A DNA stretch of 64,000 bases from Paracidovorax wautersii (GCA_009912175.1 WNDQ01000002.1:62001-126000); one strand, 5' to 3'. Positions 46,895 to 57,400 are shown, counted from the stretch's first letter. Numbers and translations are program-made. The notes: generated by a model from the letters alone, not told the origin.

Positions 46895-47512
46895 ATGAGC
46901 GCACTGTCTCCCGGACCGACCGTCCATAGTCCGCCTTTGGGCGTGCGGGTTCGCCAACTGCGCAAGGAACGCTCATGGACGCTGGAGCAGGCCAGCAAGA
47001 ACACGGGCCTGGCGAAATCGACGCTCTCCAAGATCGAGAACGCGCAGATTTCCCCGACCTACGATGCCTTGATCAAGATCGCCACCGGCATGGGGCTGGG
47101 CCTGAGCGAGCTGTTCGCGCCCACGCCCGCACCGCCGTCGGCCGCCACGGGCCGGCGCAGCATCACGCGTGGCGGCAGGGGCGTGCGGCATGCCACGCCC
47201 TACTATGACCACGTCCTGCTGTGCAACGAGCTGACGCAGAAAGACATGGTGCCGTTCCGCTCCGTCATCACCGCGCGCGACCCTGGTGAATTCGACGATT
47301 GGAGCCGCCACGTGGGCGAGGAATTCGTGTTCGTGCTGCAGGGCTCGGTCACGCTCTACACCGAGTTCTACGAGCCGGCCGAGCTGGCGGCCGGGGATTG
47401 CTGGTACATCGACAGCCGCATGGGCCACAAGGTGGTCAGCACCAGCCCCGAGAACGCCGAAGTCCTCTGGGTCAGCACGACGCATCCGAAGCTGCTCCCG
47501 GCGCAGTTCTAG
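46895..47512 (+). CDS. XRE-family transcriptional regulator with C-terminal cupin
   Basis: The product has 205 residues. An N-terminal HTH_3 domain (about 15-72: LGVRVRQLRKERSWTLEQASKNTG onward) is followed by a cupin_2 sensor domain (about 120-195: HVGEEFVFVLQGSVTLYTEFYEPAELAAGDCWYIDS). Such PuuR/SutR-like proteins sense small amino-acid-derived ligands. Given the neighbours it likely controls the lysine/2-aminoadipate genes. A TACAAT at 46845-46850 could be its -10. Confidence 0.9.
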   Translation: MSALSPGPTVHSPPLGVRVRQLRKERSWTLEQASKNTGLAKSTLSKIENAQISPTYDALIKIATGMGLGLSELFAPTPAPPSAATGRRSITRGGRGVRHATPYYDHVLLCNELTQKDMVPFRSVITARDPGEFDDWSRHVGEEFVFVLQGSVTLYTEFYEPAELAAGDCWYIDSRMGHKVVSTSPENAEVLWVSTTHPKLLPAQF

Positions 47513-47547
47513 CGGCAAGGCGCGGGCGAACGGTTGGCGCCTCGCTG

Positions 47548-47562
47548 ATTCCATTTTGGAAT
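47548..47562 (+). promoter_or_regulatory. Dyad ATTCCA-TTT-TGGAAT upstream of the hglS-like gene
   Basis: This 15-bp inverted repeat shares the TTCC...GGAA core with the palindrome at 46750. It lies just before the candidate promoter at 47584 and could be a second operator for the same regulator. Confidence 0.45.
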
Positions 47563-47583
47563 GAGGTGAGTCCAAATCGTCGA

Positions 47584-47613
47584 TTGACCCCCAGCTGTAG
47601 CCGGTCACAGAAT
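47584..47613 (+). promoter_or_regulatory. Candidate promoter for the hglS-lysN pair
   Basis: TTGACC (47584-47589) and CAGAAT (47608-47613) are spaced 18 bp apart. The predicted start near 47620 would give a leader of about 70 nt. Confidence 0.4.
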
Positions 47614-47688
47614 CCAAGAGCACCCACCCCATGTCCATGCGATGCAGGACTGAGATGGCCCTCCTTGTTGAATTCTGTACGGCCCGCC

Positions 47689-49069
47689 ATGCCCTCCGTT
47701 TCCCCGGTCTCGCCCGACGACATCCGCACCCGTTTCTCGACCGCCATGTCGGTCATGTACCGCCAGGAAGTCCCGCAGTACGGCACGCTGCTGGCGCTGG
47801 TGGCCGACATCAACGCGGCTTACCTCGACGCCCATCCGCAGGTGCGCCAGGCCATGGCCCGGCGGCAGGAGCTGGAGCGCCTGGATGTGGAGCGCCACGG
47901 CGCCATCCGCCTGGGCTCGGCTCAGGAGTTGGCGACGGTGCGGCGCATCTTCGCGGTCATGGGCATGCAGCCCGTGGGCTATTACGACCTCTCGGTCGCG
48001 GGTGTGCCGGTGCATTCGACGGCGTTTCGTCCGGTGACGGACGAGGCGCTGCGCAAGAACCCGTTCCGTGTCTTCACCTCGCTGCTGCGTCTGGAGTTGA
48101 TCGACGATGCCGACCTGCGCGCGCGCCGCGCAGATCCTGGCGCAGCGCCAGATCTTCACGCCGCGTGCCATCGAACTGGTCGAGCAATCCGAGCAGGCGG
48201 GCGATCTGAGCCACGATCAGGCCGACGAATTCGTCGCCGAGGTGCTGGAGACCTTCCGCTGGCACAACGAAGCCACGGTGGACGCGCCGACCTACCAGCG
48301 CTTGCACGACGCCCACCGCTTGATCGCCGACGTGGTGTGTTTCAAGGGCCCGCACATCAACCACCTCACGCCGCGCACGCTGGACATCGACGCCGTGCAG
48401 CGCGAAATGCCCCGGCGCGGCATCGCCGCCAAGGATGTGGTCGAAGGGCCGCCCACGCGCCAGCATCCCATCTTGCTGCGGCAGACCAGCTTCAAGGCGC
48501 TGGTCGAGCCCATCCACTTCGTCGGCGACGACGAGGCCGGCACCCACACGGCGCGCTTTGGCGAGATCGAACAGCGCGGGGTGGCGCTGACCGCCCAGGG
48601 CCGCCAGCTCTACGACCGCTTGCTGGCGGGCGTGCGTGAAATCGGCGGAACCGGCAACGCGGGCCAGGATTATGGCCAGTGGCTGCAAGCGGCCTTCCGC
48701 GATTTCCCCGACACGCTGGATGGCCTGCGCCGGCAGGGCCTGGCCTTTTTCCGCTACGCCGTGCGCGACGAAGCCGCGTTTGCGCAGGCCGCAGCAGCGG
48801 GGCAGGGCTGGGACGTGGAACGGCTGATCGAACAAGGCGCCGTCGAGGCCAGCCCCATCGTCTACGAAGACTTCCTGCCGGTCAGCGCGGCCGGCATCTT
48901 CCAGTCCAACCTGGGCGGCACGGAACAGAAGAGCTACGCGGCCAACGCGGCCCGGGCGGCGTTCGAGCAGGCGCTGGGCGCGCCGGTGCTCGACGAGATC
49001 GCGCTGTATGCGCGCACCGAGGCCGAATCGTTGCGGGCGCTGCAGTCGCGCTTTGCGCGGGCCGTCTGA
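47689..49069 (+). pseudogene. hglS: 2-oxoadipate dioxygenase/decarboxylase (HglS-like, DUF1338), frameshifted
   Basis: The N-terminal frame starts at ATG 47689 (MPSVSPVSPDDIRTRF) and runs to LELIDDADLRAR. There the frame changes within the CG-repeat tract at 48118-48126. The second frame continues AAQILAQRQIFTPRAIEL to the stop at 49069. Joined, the protein has about 460 residues, the usual HglS size. The metal His in VPVHSTAFRP, the His in INHLTPRTLD and the Glu in GEIEQRGVALT are all present. HglS turns 2-oxoadipate into 2-hydroxyglutarate in lysine catabolism. A two-base loss in the CG tract (or one-base gain) explains the break; sequence error is possible. Confidence 0.8.
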
Positions 49070-49093
49070 CCTTTTCCCGTTCCCCTCATCGCC

Positions 49094-50299
49094 ATGGACG
49101 CTTCTTTTTTCTCGCAGGCCTACGCGCAGCCGGCGGGCTCGCCGATCCGCGAGCTGTTTCCCTACCTGAGCCGCCCCGGCATGATCTCGCTGGCGGGCGG
49201 CTACCCCTCGCCCTCGCTGTTCGACATGGAAGGCCTGCAGGAGGCTGGCGCGCGCGCATTGGCGCAGCGCGGCGTCTACCAGTACGGCCCCACCGAAGGC
49301 GATGCCGATCTGCGCGAGCAGTTGTGCCGGCTGTGCGCGGGCCGGGGCATCCACGCCGATCCGCCGCAGGTGCTGGTGACCACCGGCTCGCAGCAGGCCT
49401 TCGATCTGCTGGTGCGCACGCTGATCGACGCGGGCGATACGGTGCTGGTCGAGTCGCCCGCCTATCCCGCCACGCTGCAGGCCTTGCGGCTGGCCGGCGC
49501 GCATGTGGTCGAGGTGCCGACCGACGCGCAGGGGCTGCGCATCGACGCGCTGGCGCAGGCGCTGGCCGCCTTGCTGCCCGCGCGCCAGCCCAAGCTGCTC
49601 TACACCGTGCCCAGTTTTTCCAACCCGGGCGGCACGCTGCTGTCCGCCGAGCGGCGGCGGCAGCTGGTCGGCCTGGCGCGGGCGCATGGTTTCCTGATCG
49701 TGGAGGACGATCCCTATGGCGATCTGGACTTCACCGGGCAGCCGCGCGCCACGCTCTACCAGCATGGTCAGGAACTGGCCGGCGCCCAGTCGCCCGTCGT
49801 CTACCTGTCGAGCCTGTCCAAGACCGTGGCACCGGCCTTGCGCACCGGCTGGATGATCGCGCCGCCCGAACTGCTGCGGCGCTGCGCGATCGCCAAGCAG
49901 ACCATGGACTTGTGCACCCCGCCCATCACGCAGCGCATCGCCAGCGAGTACCTGCGGCTGGACCGCTACGGCACCGCCGTGGCGCGTGCGTCGCTCGAAT
50001 ACCAGGCCCGCATGACGCGTATGGTGCAGGCGTTGCGAGACCGCCTGGACGGCCAGGCCACGTTTGTTGCGCCTCAAGGCGGCCTGTTCCTGTGGTTGGC
50101 ATTGGCCCCGGGCATCGATGCCGATGCGCTGTTCGCGGCGGCGGTGGCTCGGGGCGTGCTCTACGTGCCGGGCAAGGCCTTCTATGCCAGTCCGTCCCAC
50201 CCGCAGGCCTTGCGGCTGTCCTTTGCGACCCCGACAGTGGACGAGGTCTCGCAAGGCATCGCCCGGCTGCAGCAAGCGCTGGAGCAGGCGCGGTGTTGA
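49094..50299 (+). CDS. PLP-dependent aminotransferase, 2-aminoadipate aminotransferase (LysN)-like
   Basis: The product has 401 residues of class I/II aminotransferases. The PLP Lys is K243 in SSLSKTVAPALRTGW. GGYPSPSLFD, TTGSQQAFDLL, VPSFSNPGG and EDDPYGDLDF are the MocR/LysN-type blocks, without the MocR DNA-binding part. Next to an HglS-like gene and an ALDH7 gene, conversion of 2-aminoadipate to 2-oxoadipate is the best guess. Branched-chain or aromatic substrates are possible. Confidence 0.85.
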   Translation: MDASFFSQAYAQPAGSPIRELFPYLSRPGMISLAGGYPSPSLFDMEGLQEAGARALAQRGVYQYGPTEGDADLREQLCRLCAGRGIHADPPQVLVTTGSQQAFDLLVRTLIDAGDTVLVESPAYPATLQALRLAGAHVVEVPTDAQGLRIDALAQALAALLPARQPKLLYTVPSFSNPGGTLLSAERRRQLVGLARAHGFLIVEDDPYGDLDFTGQPRATLYQHGQELAGAQSPVVYLSSLSKTVAPALRTGWMIAPPELLRRCAIAKQTMDLCTPPITQRIASEYLRLDRYGTAVARASLEYQARMTRMVQALRDRLDGQATFVAPQGGLFLWLALAPGIDADALFAAAVARGVLYVPGKAFYASPSHPQALRLSFATPTVDEVSQGIARLQQALEQARC

Positions 50300-50474
50300 A
50301 GCCGTGTTTCACCCATGCTTTTCCGTGGGGTCAACCCCCGCATCCAAGGCCTTTTGGCATTGTTCTTGCGTGCCAATGGGGTAATCCTGATGGCTGGACC
50401 CAGGCCCGTCCATCAGGCTCCAGAACAGCCGGTCAAGCTCAGTGGAATGCTTTGCTTGTATTTTTTTGCCCGGA

Positions 50475-50503
50475 TTGTTTCCAATAATGAATTTTTCTCT
50501 GAT
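50475..50503 (+). promoter_or_regulatory. Weak candidate promoter for the ABC/molybdoenzyme operon
   Basis: TTGTTT (50475-50480) and TCTGAT (50498-50503) are spaced 17 bp apart within a strikingly AT-rich stretch (50450-50520) in otherwise GC-rich DNA. The -10 matches only four of six bases. Confidence 0.3.
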
Positions 50504-50566
50504 TGATAAATTTTTTTGCCTGAGCTTCGCTTCTTCGCCCCCATCACCCTTCTGAGAGGAAAAACC

Positions 50567-51658
50567 ATGCCCAGCCTTCATGCCCCAACCCTTGACCGTG
50601 CGCCGTGGGCCACGTCCAGCCGACGCCGTTTTCTTCAGGGCAGCGGTGCGGCCCTGGGCGGCGCGCTGCTGGGCTCGCCCCTGTCGGCGCTCGCGCAGTC
50701 GTACAGCGGGGACCTGCTGGTCTCGAACTGGGGCGGCGACTGGAACACCAACCTGGTCGCGGCGCTGGAACAGCCGGAGCTGGAAAGCCGGGGCATGCGC
50801 ATCGTGCGCGACCTGGCCGCGGCGCCGGCGCGCAAGACCAAGATCCTGTCGGAGCGCAACCTGCCGCGGGGCTCGGTCGACGTCGCGCACTTCACGGACG
50901 CCGACGCGTTCGAGCTCTACCAGCAGGGCGTGCTCGAAGAGCTGGACTACTCGAAGATTCCCAATGCCAAACATCTGCTGCCGTCCATGGGCAAGCCTTA
51001 CTACGTGCCGCTGTACGACAGCGGCGTGGTCATCATCTACAACAAGAACAAGATCAAGACGCCGCCCAAGTCCTTCGCCGACCTGATCAACCCCGCGTAC
51101 GCCGGCCGTGTCGGCCTGATCGACCAGATCTACTTCAACTACTTCTTCGCGTTCGGCCTGCTGGGCGGGGGCAGCATGAGCAATGTGGAGCCCGCCTTCG
51201 ACAAGCTGCTGGCGCTCAAGAAGGCCGTGCAGCCGCGCATCTATCCGTCGCACCAGCAGGCCGCGGCTGCGCTGGCGTCGGAAGAAATCTGGATCACCGT
51301 CAACTACAACGCACGCGCCGCGCAGTGGAAGGCCGACGGCATTCCCGTGGAAGCGGCTTACCCGGCCGAAGGGGCCATTGCGTTCGAAGGCAGCGTCTGC
51401 ATTCCCAAGCGCGCCCGCAACAAGGACAACGCCTACCAGTACCTCAACGCGATGCTGCAGCCGCAGGTCGCCCAGCGGCTGGTCGAGACCACGTATTACG
51501 CGGTGCCCATCGACAACGCGGGCTTTGCGCCGGACGTCGCCAGCGCCGTGTCCTTCACGCCCGAGCAGCGCGCCCGGCTCAACCGTCCCGACCTGGCCTA
51601 TGCGGCCAAGAACCAGGCCGCCTGGCTGGACTGGTGGAACAAGGAAATCAAGATCTGA
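50567..51658 (+). CDS. Tat-exported ABC transporter substrate-binding protein (polyamine/PotD type)
   Basis: The product has 363 residues from ATG 50567 after GAGAGGA. The N-terminus has a twin-arginine signal (SRRRFLQGSGAALGG) ending near LSALAQ. SGDLLVSNWGGDW begins the mature domain, which belongs to the SBP_bac_8/PotD group that binds polyamines, opines and other small cationic ligands. Tat export means it folds in the cytoplasm. It begins an operon with two permeases, an ATPase and a molybdoenzyme. Confidence 0.88.
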   Translation: MPSLHAPTLDRAPWATSSRRRFLQGSGAALGGALLGSPLSALAQSYSGDLLVSNWGGDWNTNLVAALEQPELESRGMRIVRDLAAAPARKTKILSERNLPRGSVDVAHFTDADAFELYQQGVLEELDYSKIPNAKHLLPSMGKPYYVPLYDSGVVIIYNKNKIKTPPKSFADLINPAYAGRVGLIDQIYFNYFFAFGLLGGGSMSNVEPAFDKLLALKKAVQPRIYPSHQQAAAALASEEIWITVNYNARAAQWKADGIPVEAAYPAEGAIAFEGSVCIPKRARNKDNAYQYLNAMLQPQVAQRLVETTYYAVPIDNAGFAPDVASAVSFTPEQRARLNRPDLAYAAKNQAAWLDWWNKEIKI

Positions 51659-51660
51659 CC

Positions 51661-52557
51661 ATGAAAGCCGCTTTGTCTTTCGGACCCTTGCGCCCGACGG
51701 GCGGCGGCGCGGGCATGCTGCTCGCGCCGTCCGTTCTGCTGGTGCTGGTGCTGCTCATCGGGCCGCTGGTGCTGCTGGCCCGCTACAGCCTCAACCATTT
51801 CGAGCCGGGCCAGTTCATGGTGCAGGCCTGGACGCTGGAGAACTACACACGCTTCTTCAACGACCCCTACTACCGCGACGTGCTGCTGCGCACGGTCTGG
51901 GTGGCCCTGGCCACGACCGCGATCTGCCTGGTGCTGGGCATCCTGCCGGCCTACTACATCGCCCGCATTTCATCGCCGCGCCTCAAGAGCCTGGTGCTGA
52001 TCGCCGTGATCCTGCCGCTGTTCATGGGCGCGGCCGTGCGCGTGGCCGGCTGGCTGGTGCTGTTCGGCGACCGCGGGCTGGCCAACGCCTTCCTGCTCTC
52101 GGTGGGGCTGGCCGACGCGCCGGTTCAACTGCTGTACACCGGCACCGCCGTGGTCATCGGGCTGGTGTCGGTCAATCTGCCTTTCATGATCATCACGCTC
52201 CAGAGCGTGATCGAGGGCATCGAGCACCCGCTGGAAGAAGCGGGGCTGGGCCTGGGCGCCAACCACTTCCAGATGTTCCGAAAAATCCTGCTGCCGCTGA
52301 TGATGCCGGGCATCGTCACCGGCTGCGTGCTGTGCTTCATCCTGGGCATGAACGGCTATGCGACGCCGCTGCTCATCGGCGGCCCCAAGTTCCAGATGAT
52401 GGCGCCGGCGCTCTACGAACAGATCACGCGGGCCAGCAACTGGCCCTTCGGCGCGGCGTTGGCCTTTGTGCTGATGTCGACCACCCTGGTGCTGACGGTC
52501 GCCTCGACCTGGCTGCTGGAGCGGCGCAGCCCCAGGATGGCGGAGGCGCACGCATGA
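51661..52557 (+). CDS. ABC transporter permease (PotB type)
   Basis: The product has 298 residues and six membrane segments. The EAA-like loop (EEAGLGLGANHFQMFRKILLP) contacts the ATPase. The ATG follows the binding-protein stop by 2 nt, and the end overlaps the next start (ATGA). Confidence 0.9.
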   Translation: MKAALSFGPLRPTGGGAGMLLAPSVLLVLVLLIGPLVLLARYSLNHFEPGQFMVQAWTLENYTRFFNDPYYRDVLLRTVWVALATTAICLVLGILPAYYIARISSPRLKSLVLIAVILPLFMGAAVRVAGWLVLFGDRGLANAFLLSVGLADAPVQLLYTGTAVVIGLVSVNLPFMIITLQSVIEGIEHPLEEAGLGLGANHFQMFRKILLPLMMPGIVTGCVLCFILGMNGYATPLLIGGPKFQMMAPALYEQITRASNWPFGAALAFVLMSTTLVLTVASTWLLERRSPRMAEAHA

Positions 52558-53361
52558 AGCATCTTCCTTCCTTCCTTCCTGTTCCGGCTGGCGGTTTTTG
52601 CCGTGCTGCTGTTCGTGCTGCTGCCGCTGATCGCGGTGGTCTGGGTCAGCTTCTTCAGCAACAAGATCATCAGCTTTCCGCCCCAGGGCTACTCGCTGGA
52701 CTGGTATGCCAACGGCTGGCGGCTTGACAGCTTTCGCGACGGTTTCCTGCTGAGCGTCAAGGTCAGCCTGATGGCGACGGTGGTCGGCATGGCGCTGGGC
52801 GTGCCGGCCGCGCTGGCCCTGGTGCGCGGGCGCTTTCCGGGCAAGGCCTTCGTTACCCAGTTGCTGATGTCGCCCATGATGATTCCTGGCGTGGTGGCCG
52901 GCAGCGCGCTGTACGTCTACTTCATCCAGTTCGAGATGGCCACCGAGGTGCAACTGGCCGCCACACTGCCGGGCCTGGTCGCCGCGCACGCCGTGCTCAC
53001 CATTCCCTGGACCATGCGGCTGGTGACGGCCTCGCTCATCGCCATCGGTGGCCAGGTCGAGGAAGCCGCGATGAACCTGGGCGCCACGCCCTGGACCACC
53101 CTGCGGCGCGTGACGCTGCCCATGGCGCGGCCCGGGCTGGTGGCGGCGGGGCTGTTCAGCTTCATCGTGTCCTTCACCGACCTGGAGAAGTCCATCTTCC
53201 TGATCGGGCCGGGTGAGACCACGCTGCCGATCGCGATCCTCAACTACCTCGAATGGAACCTGGACCCGACCGTCTCGGCCGTGGCCACGGTCCAGATCCT
53301 GATCATCGGCATCGCCCTGGTGGTGTCCGACCGCTACGTCAAGCTCAGCCGCGCTTTCTGA
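52554..53361 (+). pseudogene. ABC transporter permease (PotC type), out of frame at a TTCC repeat
   Basis: ATG 52554 overlaps the previous stop. Four TTCC units at 52564-52579 put this start in the wrong frame, reading MKHLPSFLPVPAGGFCRAA. With three units it would read MKHLPSFLFRLAVFAVLLF and join the long frame ending at 53361, giving a normal N-terminal membrane helix. The remaining frame can start at GTG 52603 (252 residues), which loses part of that helix. The EAA-type loop (EEAAMNLGATPWTTLRRVTLP) is intact. Confidence 0.75.
52564..52579 (+). repeat. Tetranucleotide repeat (TTCC)x4 at the start of permease 2
   Basis: Four perfect TTCC copies begin 10 nt after the ATG of the second permease. 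Loss of one copy restores the frame. This is the classical layout of a slipped-strand contingency locus, although four copies is short. Confidence 0.85.
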
Positions 53362-53386
53362 CTTCCTTTCCTGATCCGGTTTCCCC

Positions 53387-54462
53387 ATGACTTCCTATCT
53401 CGAATTCAAAGGCGTGAACAAGCGCTACGGTGCCTTCCAGGCCGTCTCGGATTTCTCATTGGCCGTCGAAGAGGGCGAGCTGATCGCCATCCTCGGCCCC
53501 AGCGGCTGCGGCAAGACGACCTCGCTGCGCATGCTGGCCGGCTTCGTTCCGGTCTCGGACGGCACGATCGAGCTGGCGGGCAAGGACATCACCACGCTGC
53601 CGGCTCACCGGCGCAACGTGGGCATGGTGTTCCAGGGCTACGCGCTGTTTCCCCATATGACGGTGGAGCAGAACGTGGCCTTTGGCCTGGAGATGCGTGG
53701 CATCGATCGCAGTTCGGTCGCGCAGCGGGTGACGCAGGCCCTGCGCCGCGTGCGGCTGGACCCGCACATGAAGCGCCTGCCGCGCGAGCTGTCGGGCGGC
53801 CAGCAGCAGCGTGTCGCGCTGGCGCGGGCGATGGCGATCAACCCGGCCGTGCTGCTGCTGGACGAACCCCTGTCGGCGCTGGACGCGCGCCTGCGCCACG
53901 AGGTGCGGGCCGAGATCCGGCAGTTGCAGAAAGAGTCGGGCCTGACCACCGTCATGGTACGCACGACCAGGACGAGGCCCTGAGCATGGCCGACCGGCTG
54001 GTCATCATGAACCAGGGACGCATCGAGCAGATCGGCACGCCCGGCCAGGTGTACGAACATCCGGCCAACCGCTTCGTGGCCGAGTTCATGGGCAAGACCA
54101 ACTTCCTCGAAGGCCAGACGACGACCGACGGGCGTTTCCAGTGCAAGTCGGGCGAGGTCCTGGCGTGCGCCGAAACGCCGGAGCGTGAAGGCGTGCCGCG
54201 CGTGATGAGTTTTCGCCCCGAGCGCGTGCGCCTGTCACGCGGCGCGGCGGCGGCCGGGGCGGGCTGGAATGGCCTGCGCGGGCGTATGCTGTCGACCACC
54301 TACCTGGGGCCCTTCATCGAGCACCGCATCGGCGTGGCCGGCGATGCCGTGCTGACGGCCCTCCAGCCCAACGGCCGCGAGCAGGCCGAGCAGGCGCTGG
54401 CGGGCGGTGACGAGGTGCTGGTCGAATGGCCGGTGCAAGATTCGCGGCTGCTGCGCGACTGA
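53387..54462 (+). pseudogene. ABC transporter ATPase (PotA type), frameshifted
   Basis: The first part (53387-53983) has Walker [11 protein letters not shown], the Q-loop, the signature [15 protein letters not shown] and Walker [13 protein letters not shown]. It should continue [16 protein letters not shown]. The DNA reads gtcatggtacgcacgac, one base short near 53958, so the H-loop His falls out of frame. The rest (from ATG 53986, [26 protein letters not shown]) includes the TOBE domain. Both halves together make about 358 residues, a normal PotA length. One missing base (or a sequence error) breaks it. Confidence 0.8.
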
Positions 54463-54474
54463 GACAGACACCCC

Positions 54475-57400
54475 ATGACGACGACCGAGATTCGCGGCTA
54501 CTGCACGCTGTGCCGCTCGCGCTGCGGCACCATCCAGGTGGTGGAGAACGACCAACTGGTGGCCATGCGCCCGGACATGGACCACCCGACGGGCGGGGCG
54601 ATGTGCATGAAGGGCAAGGCCGCGCCCGAGATCGTGCACAGCCCGCATCGCCTGACGCGGCCGCTGCGGCGCACCCGGCCCAAGAGCGACCCCGACCCGG
54701 GTTGGGAGCCGATCAGCTGGGACGAGGCGCTGGAGGCCATCGCGCAGAAGCTGGGCACGATCCGGCGTGAAGCGGGCGCCGAGGCCGTCGCCTTTTCCGT
54801 CACCACGCCCAGCGGCACGCCGCTGTCCGACAGCATCGACTGGATCGAACGTTTCATCCGCGTGTTCGGCAGCCCCAACCAGATCTATGCCTCCGAGATC
54901 TGCAACTGGCACAAGGACCACGCCCACGCCTTCACGTTCGGCTGCGGCATCCCGCCGGCCGACTATGCCCAGGCCGACACCATGATGGTCTGGGGCCACA
55001 ACCCCACCAACACCTGGCTGGCCCAGGCCAACGCCATCGGGCAGGGCCGCGCGCGCGGCGCCAAGCTGGTGGTGGTCGATCCGCGTCCTACGCCGCTGGC
55101 CAAGGCCGCCGATGCCTGGCTGCAGGTGCGCCCGGGCACCGACACGGCCCTGGCCCTGGGGCTGGCGCGTTGCCTGATCGAAGCGGGAAGTTATGACGCG
55201 GACTTCATCCGCGCCTGGTCCAACGGGCCTTTCCTGGTGCGGCGCGACACCGGCGATCTGCTGCGGGCGTGTGACGTCTGGCCGGACCGGTCGCAAGCCG
55301 GGTTTGTGGTCTGGCATGCCGAGGCCGGCGGCGCGCAGCCGTATGACCCGGCCGTTGCGCTCAATGCCGATGCCGCGCGCGGCTTGTGGCTGGACGGCAC
55401 GGTGACTGTGACCGTGGCGGGCGCGGGCCTGGTCTGCGACACGGCCTTTGCGTTGCTGCGCCGGGCCGCGCAGCCTTACACGCCCGACGAAGTGGCGCGC
55501 ATCACGGGCGTGCAGCCACCCGCGTTGATGGCGGCCGCGCAACTGCTGCAGGGCGGGCGGCGCGTGGCCTATCACGCCTGGACCGGCGTGGGCCAGCACA
55601 CCAACGCGACGCAGACGGACCGCGCCATCGCCACCCTCTATGCGCTCAACGGCAGCTTTGACCGGGTGGGCGGCAACCGCATCCGCACCGGTGTGGCCGC
55701 GCAGCCCGTCAACGCGCGGTCCTTGATGCCCGAGAGCCAATGGGCCAAGGCGCTGGGCCTGGACGAGCGGCCCAAGGGCCCGCCGGCCATGGGTTATGTG
55801 CGGGCGCTGGACGTCTACCGCGCCGTCCTTGATCACCAACCTTACCCGGTGCGCGCGCTGGTGTCCTTCGGCACCAACCTGCCCGTCGCCCATGGCGACA
55901 CCGCGCTGGCCTTGCAGGCGCTGCAGGCGCTGGAGTTTCATGTGCAGCTTGACCTGTTCGAGACGCCCGCCGCGCGCTACGCCGACATCCTGCTGCCCGT
56001 GAATTCGCCCTGGGAGCACGAGGGCCTGCGCGTGGGTTTCGAGATCAGCGACGCGGCGGCCAGCCTCGTGCAGTTCCGTCCGCGCATGGTCAGCCCGCGT
56101 GGGCAGTCGCGCTCGGATAACGAGATCGTCTTCGAACTGGCCAGTCGCCTGGGCATAGCCGACGACTTCTTCGGCGGGCAACTGCACGCGGGCTGGGACC
56201 ACATGCTCGCGCCCACGGGCCTGAGCGTGGCGCAGTTGCGGACCCAGCCGGGCGGCGTGCGCTTGCCGATCGATGCCCGCGAACGCAAGTACGCCCTGAC
56301 GAGCGCCGACGGCGTCGCCGGTTTCAACACGCCGACACGCCGCGTCGAGCTGTATTCGGAAACCCTGCACCGGCAGGGCCAGCCCGCCGTCGCCACTTTT
56401 GTCGAGCCGGCCGAGGGCCGGCGCCAGGCAGGCGAGGGCGACTCGCTGTTTCCGCTGTTGCTGACCAGCGCCAAGAACGGCTACTTCTGCCATTCGCAGC
56501 ACCGTGGATTGCCGTCGCTGAGGCGGCGTGCGCCTGAGCCCGTGGCCGAGATCAGCCCCGCGCTGGCACAGGCGCGCGCGCTGGCCGATGGCGACTGGAT
56601 TCGCCTGTCCACGCGTATGGGCTCGGCGCGTTTTGTTGCCAAGGTCACGCCGGGCCTGGCCGATGACGTCGTCGTGGCCGAGTTCGGCTGGTGGCAGGCC
56701 TGCCCCGAGCTGGGGCGCGACGGCCTGCCAGTGCTGGGCACGGTATCGAGCAACTACAACAGCCTGATCTCGGCCGAGGACGCTGACCCGGTCAGCGGCT
56801 CGGTCGGCATGCGTTCGTTCCAGTGCGAGATCGCGCACGACACGGCCAACGACGCGCGGCAGCGCAAATGGACGGGCTGGCGGCCATTTCGTGTCGAGCG
56901 CCTGCAGCCTGAGGCCGACGGCGTGCTGTCCATTCACCTGGTGGACGCCGAGGGGCGGATGCTGCCCGATTTCCTGCCGGGCCAGCACGTGCAGATCCGG
57001 GTCAAGACGGGCGATGGCGAAATCGAGCGCGCCTATTCACTGTCGGATGCCGCGGTGGTGCCGCAGCGACGCGGCTATCGCATCTCCGTGCGGCACCAGC
57101 GCGGCGCCACGGCCGCGGGCGTGGCTTTCGAGGGGCGCATGTCGGGCCATCTGCACACCCACCTGCATGTGGGCGACAGGGTCGAGCTCAAGGCGCCCAG
57201 CGGCGCTTTTGTGTTGCCCCGGCATTCGCCGCAGCCGCTGCTGCTGCTGGCTGGTGGCATTGGCATCACGCCTTTCATCAGCCTGCTCGAATCCCTGCCC
57301 GACGGCGATCCCGCCGAGATCTGGCTCTACTACGGCAACCAGCACGGCGGCACGCATGCGTTCAAGGCGCGCATCGACGCGCACCGGCGCCGGCTGCCGG

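Noticed and set aside
47631-48209. Separate 192-codon frame over the start of the hglS-like gene
   Set aside because: It is out of frame with the conserved DUF1338 residues and gives a His/Gly/Arg-rich shadow.
50309-50512. Minus-strand protein-like stretch (TELDRLFWSLMDGPGSSHQDYPIG...) after the aminotransferase gene
   Set aside because: It looks partly protein-like, but there is no clear start or ribosome-binding site in the AT-rich gap and I do not recognise a family. It could be a remnant.
53986-54462. Independent small gene ([13 protein letters not shown]...)
   Set aside because: It is the C-terminal part of the frameshifted ABC ATPase, joined by restoring one base, and is not a separate gene.
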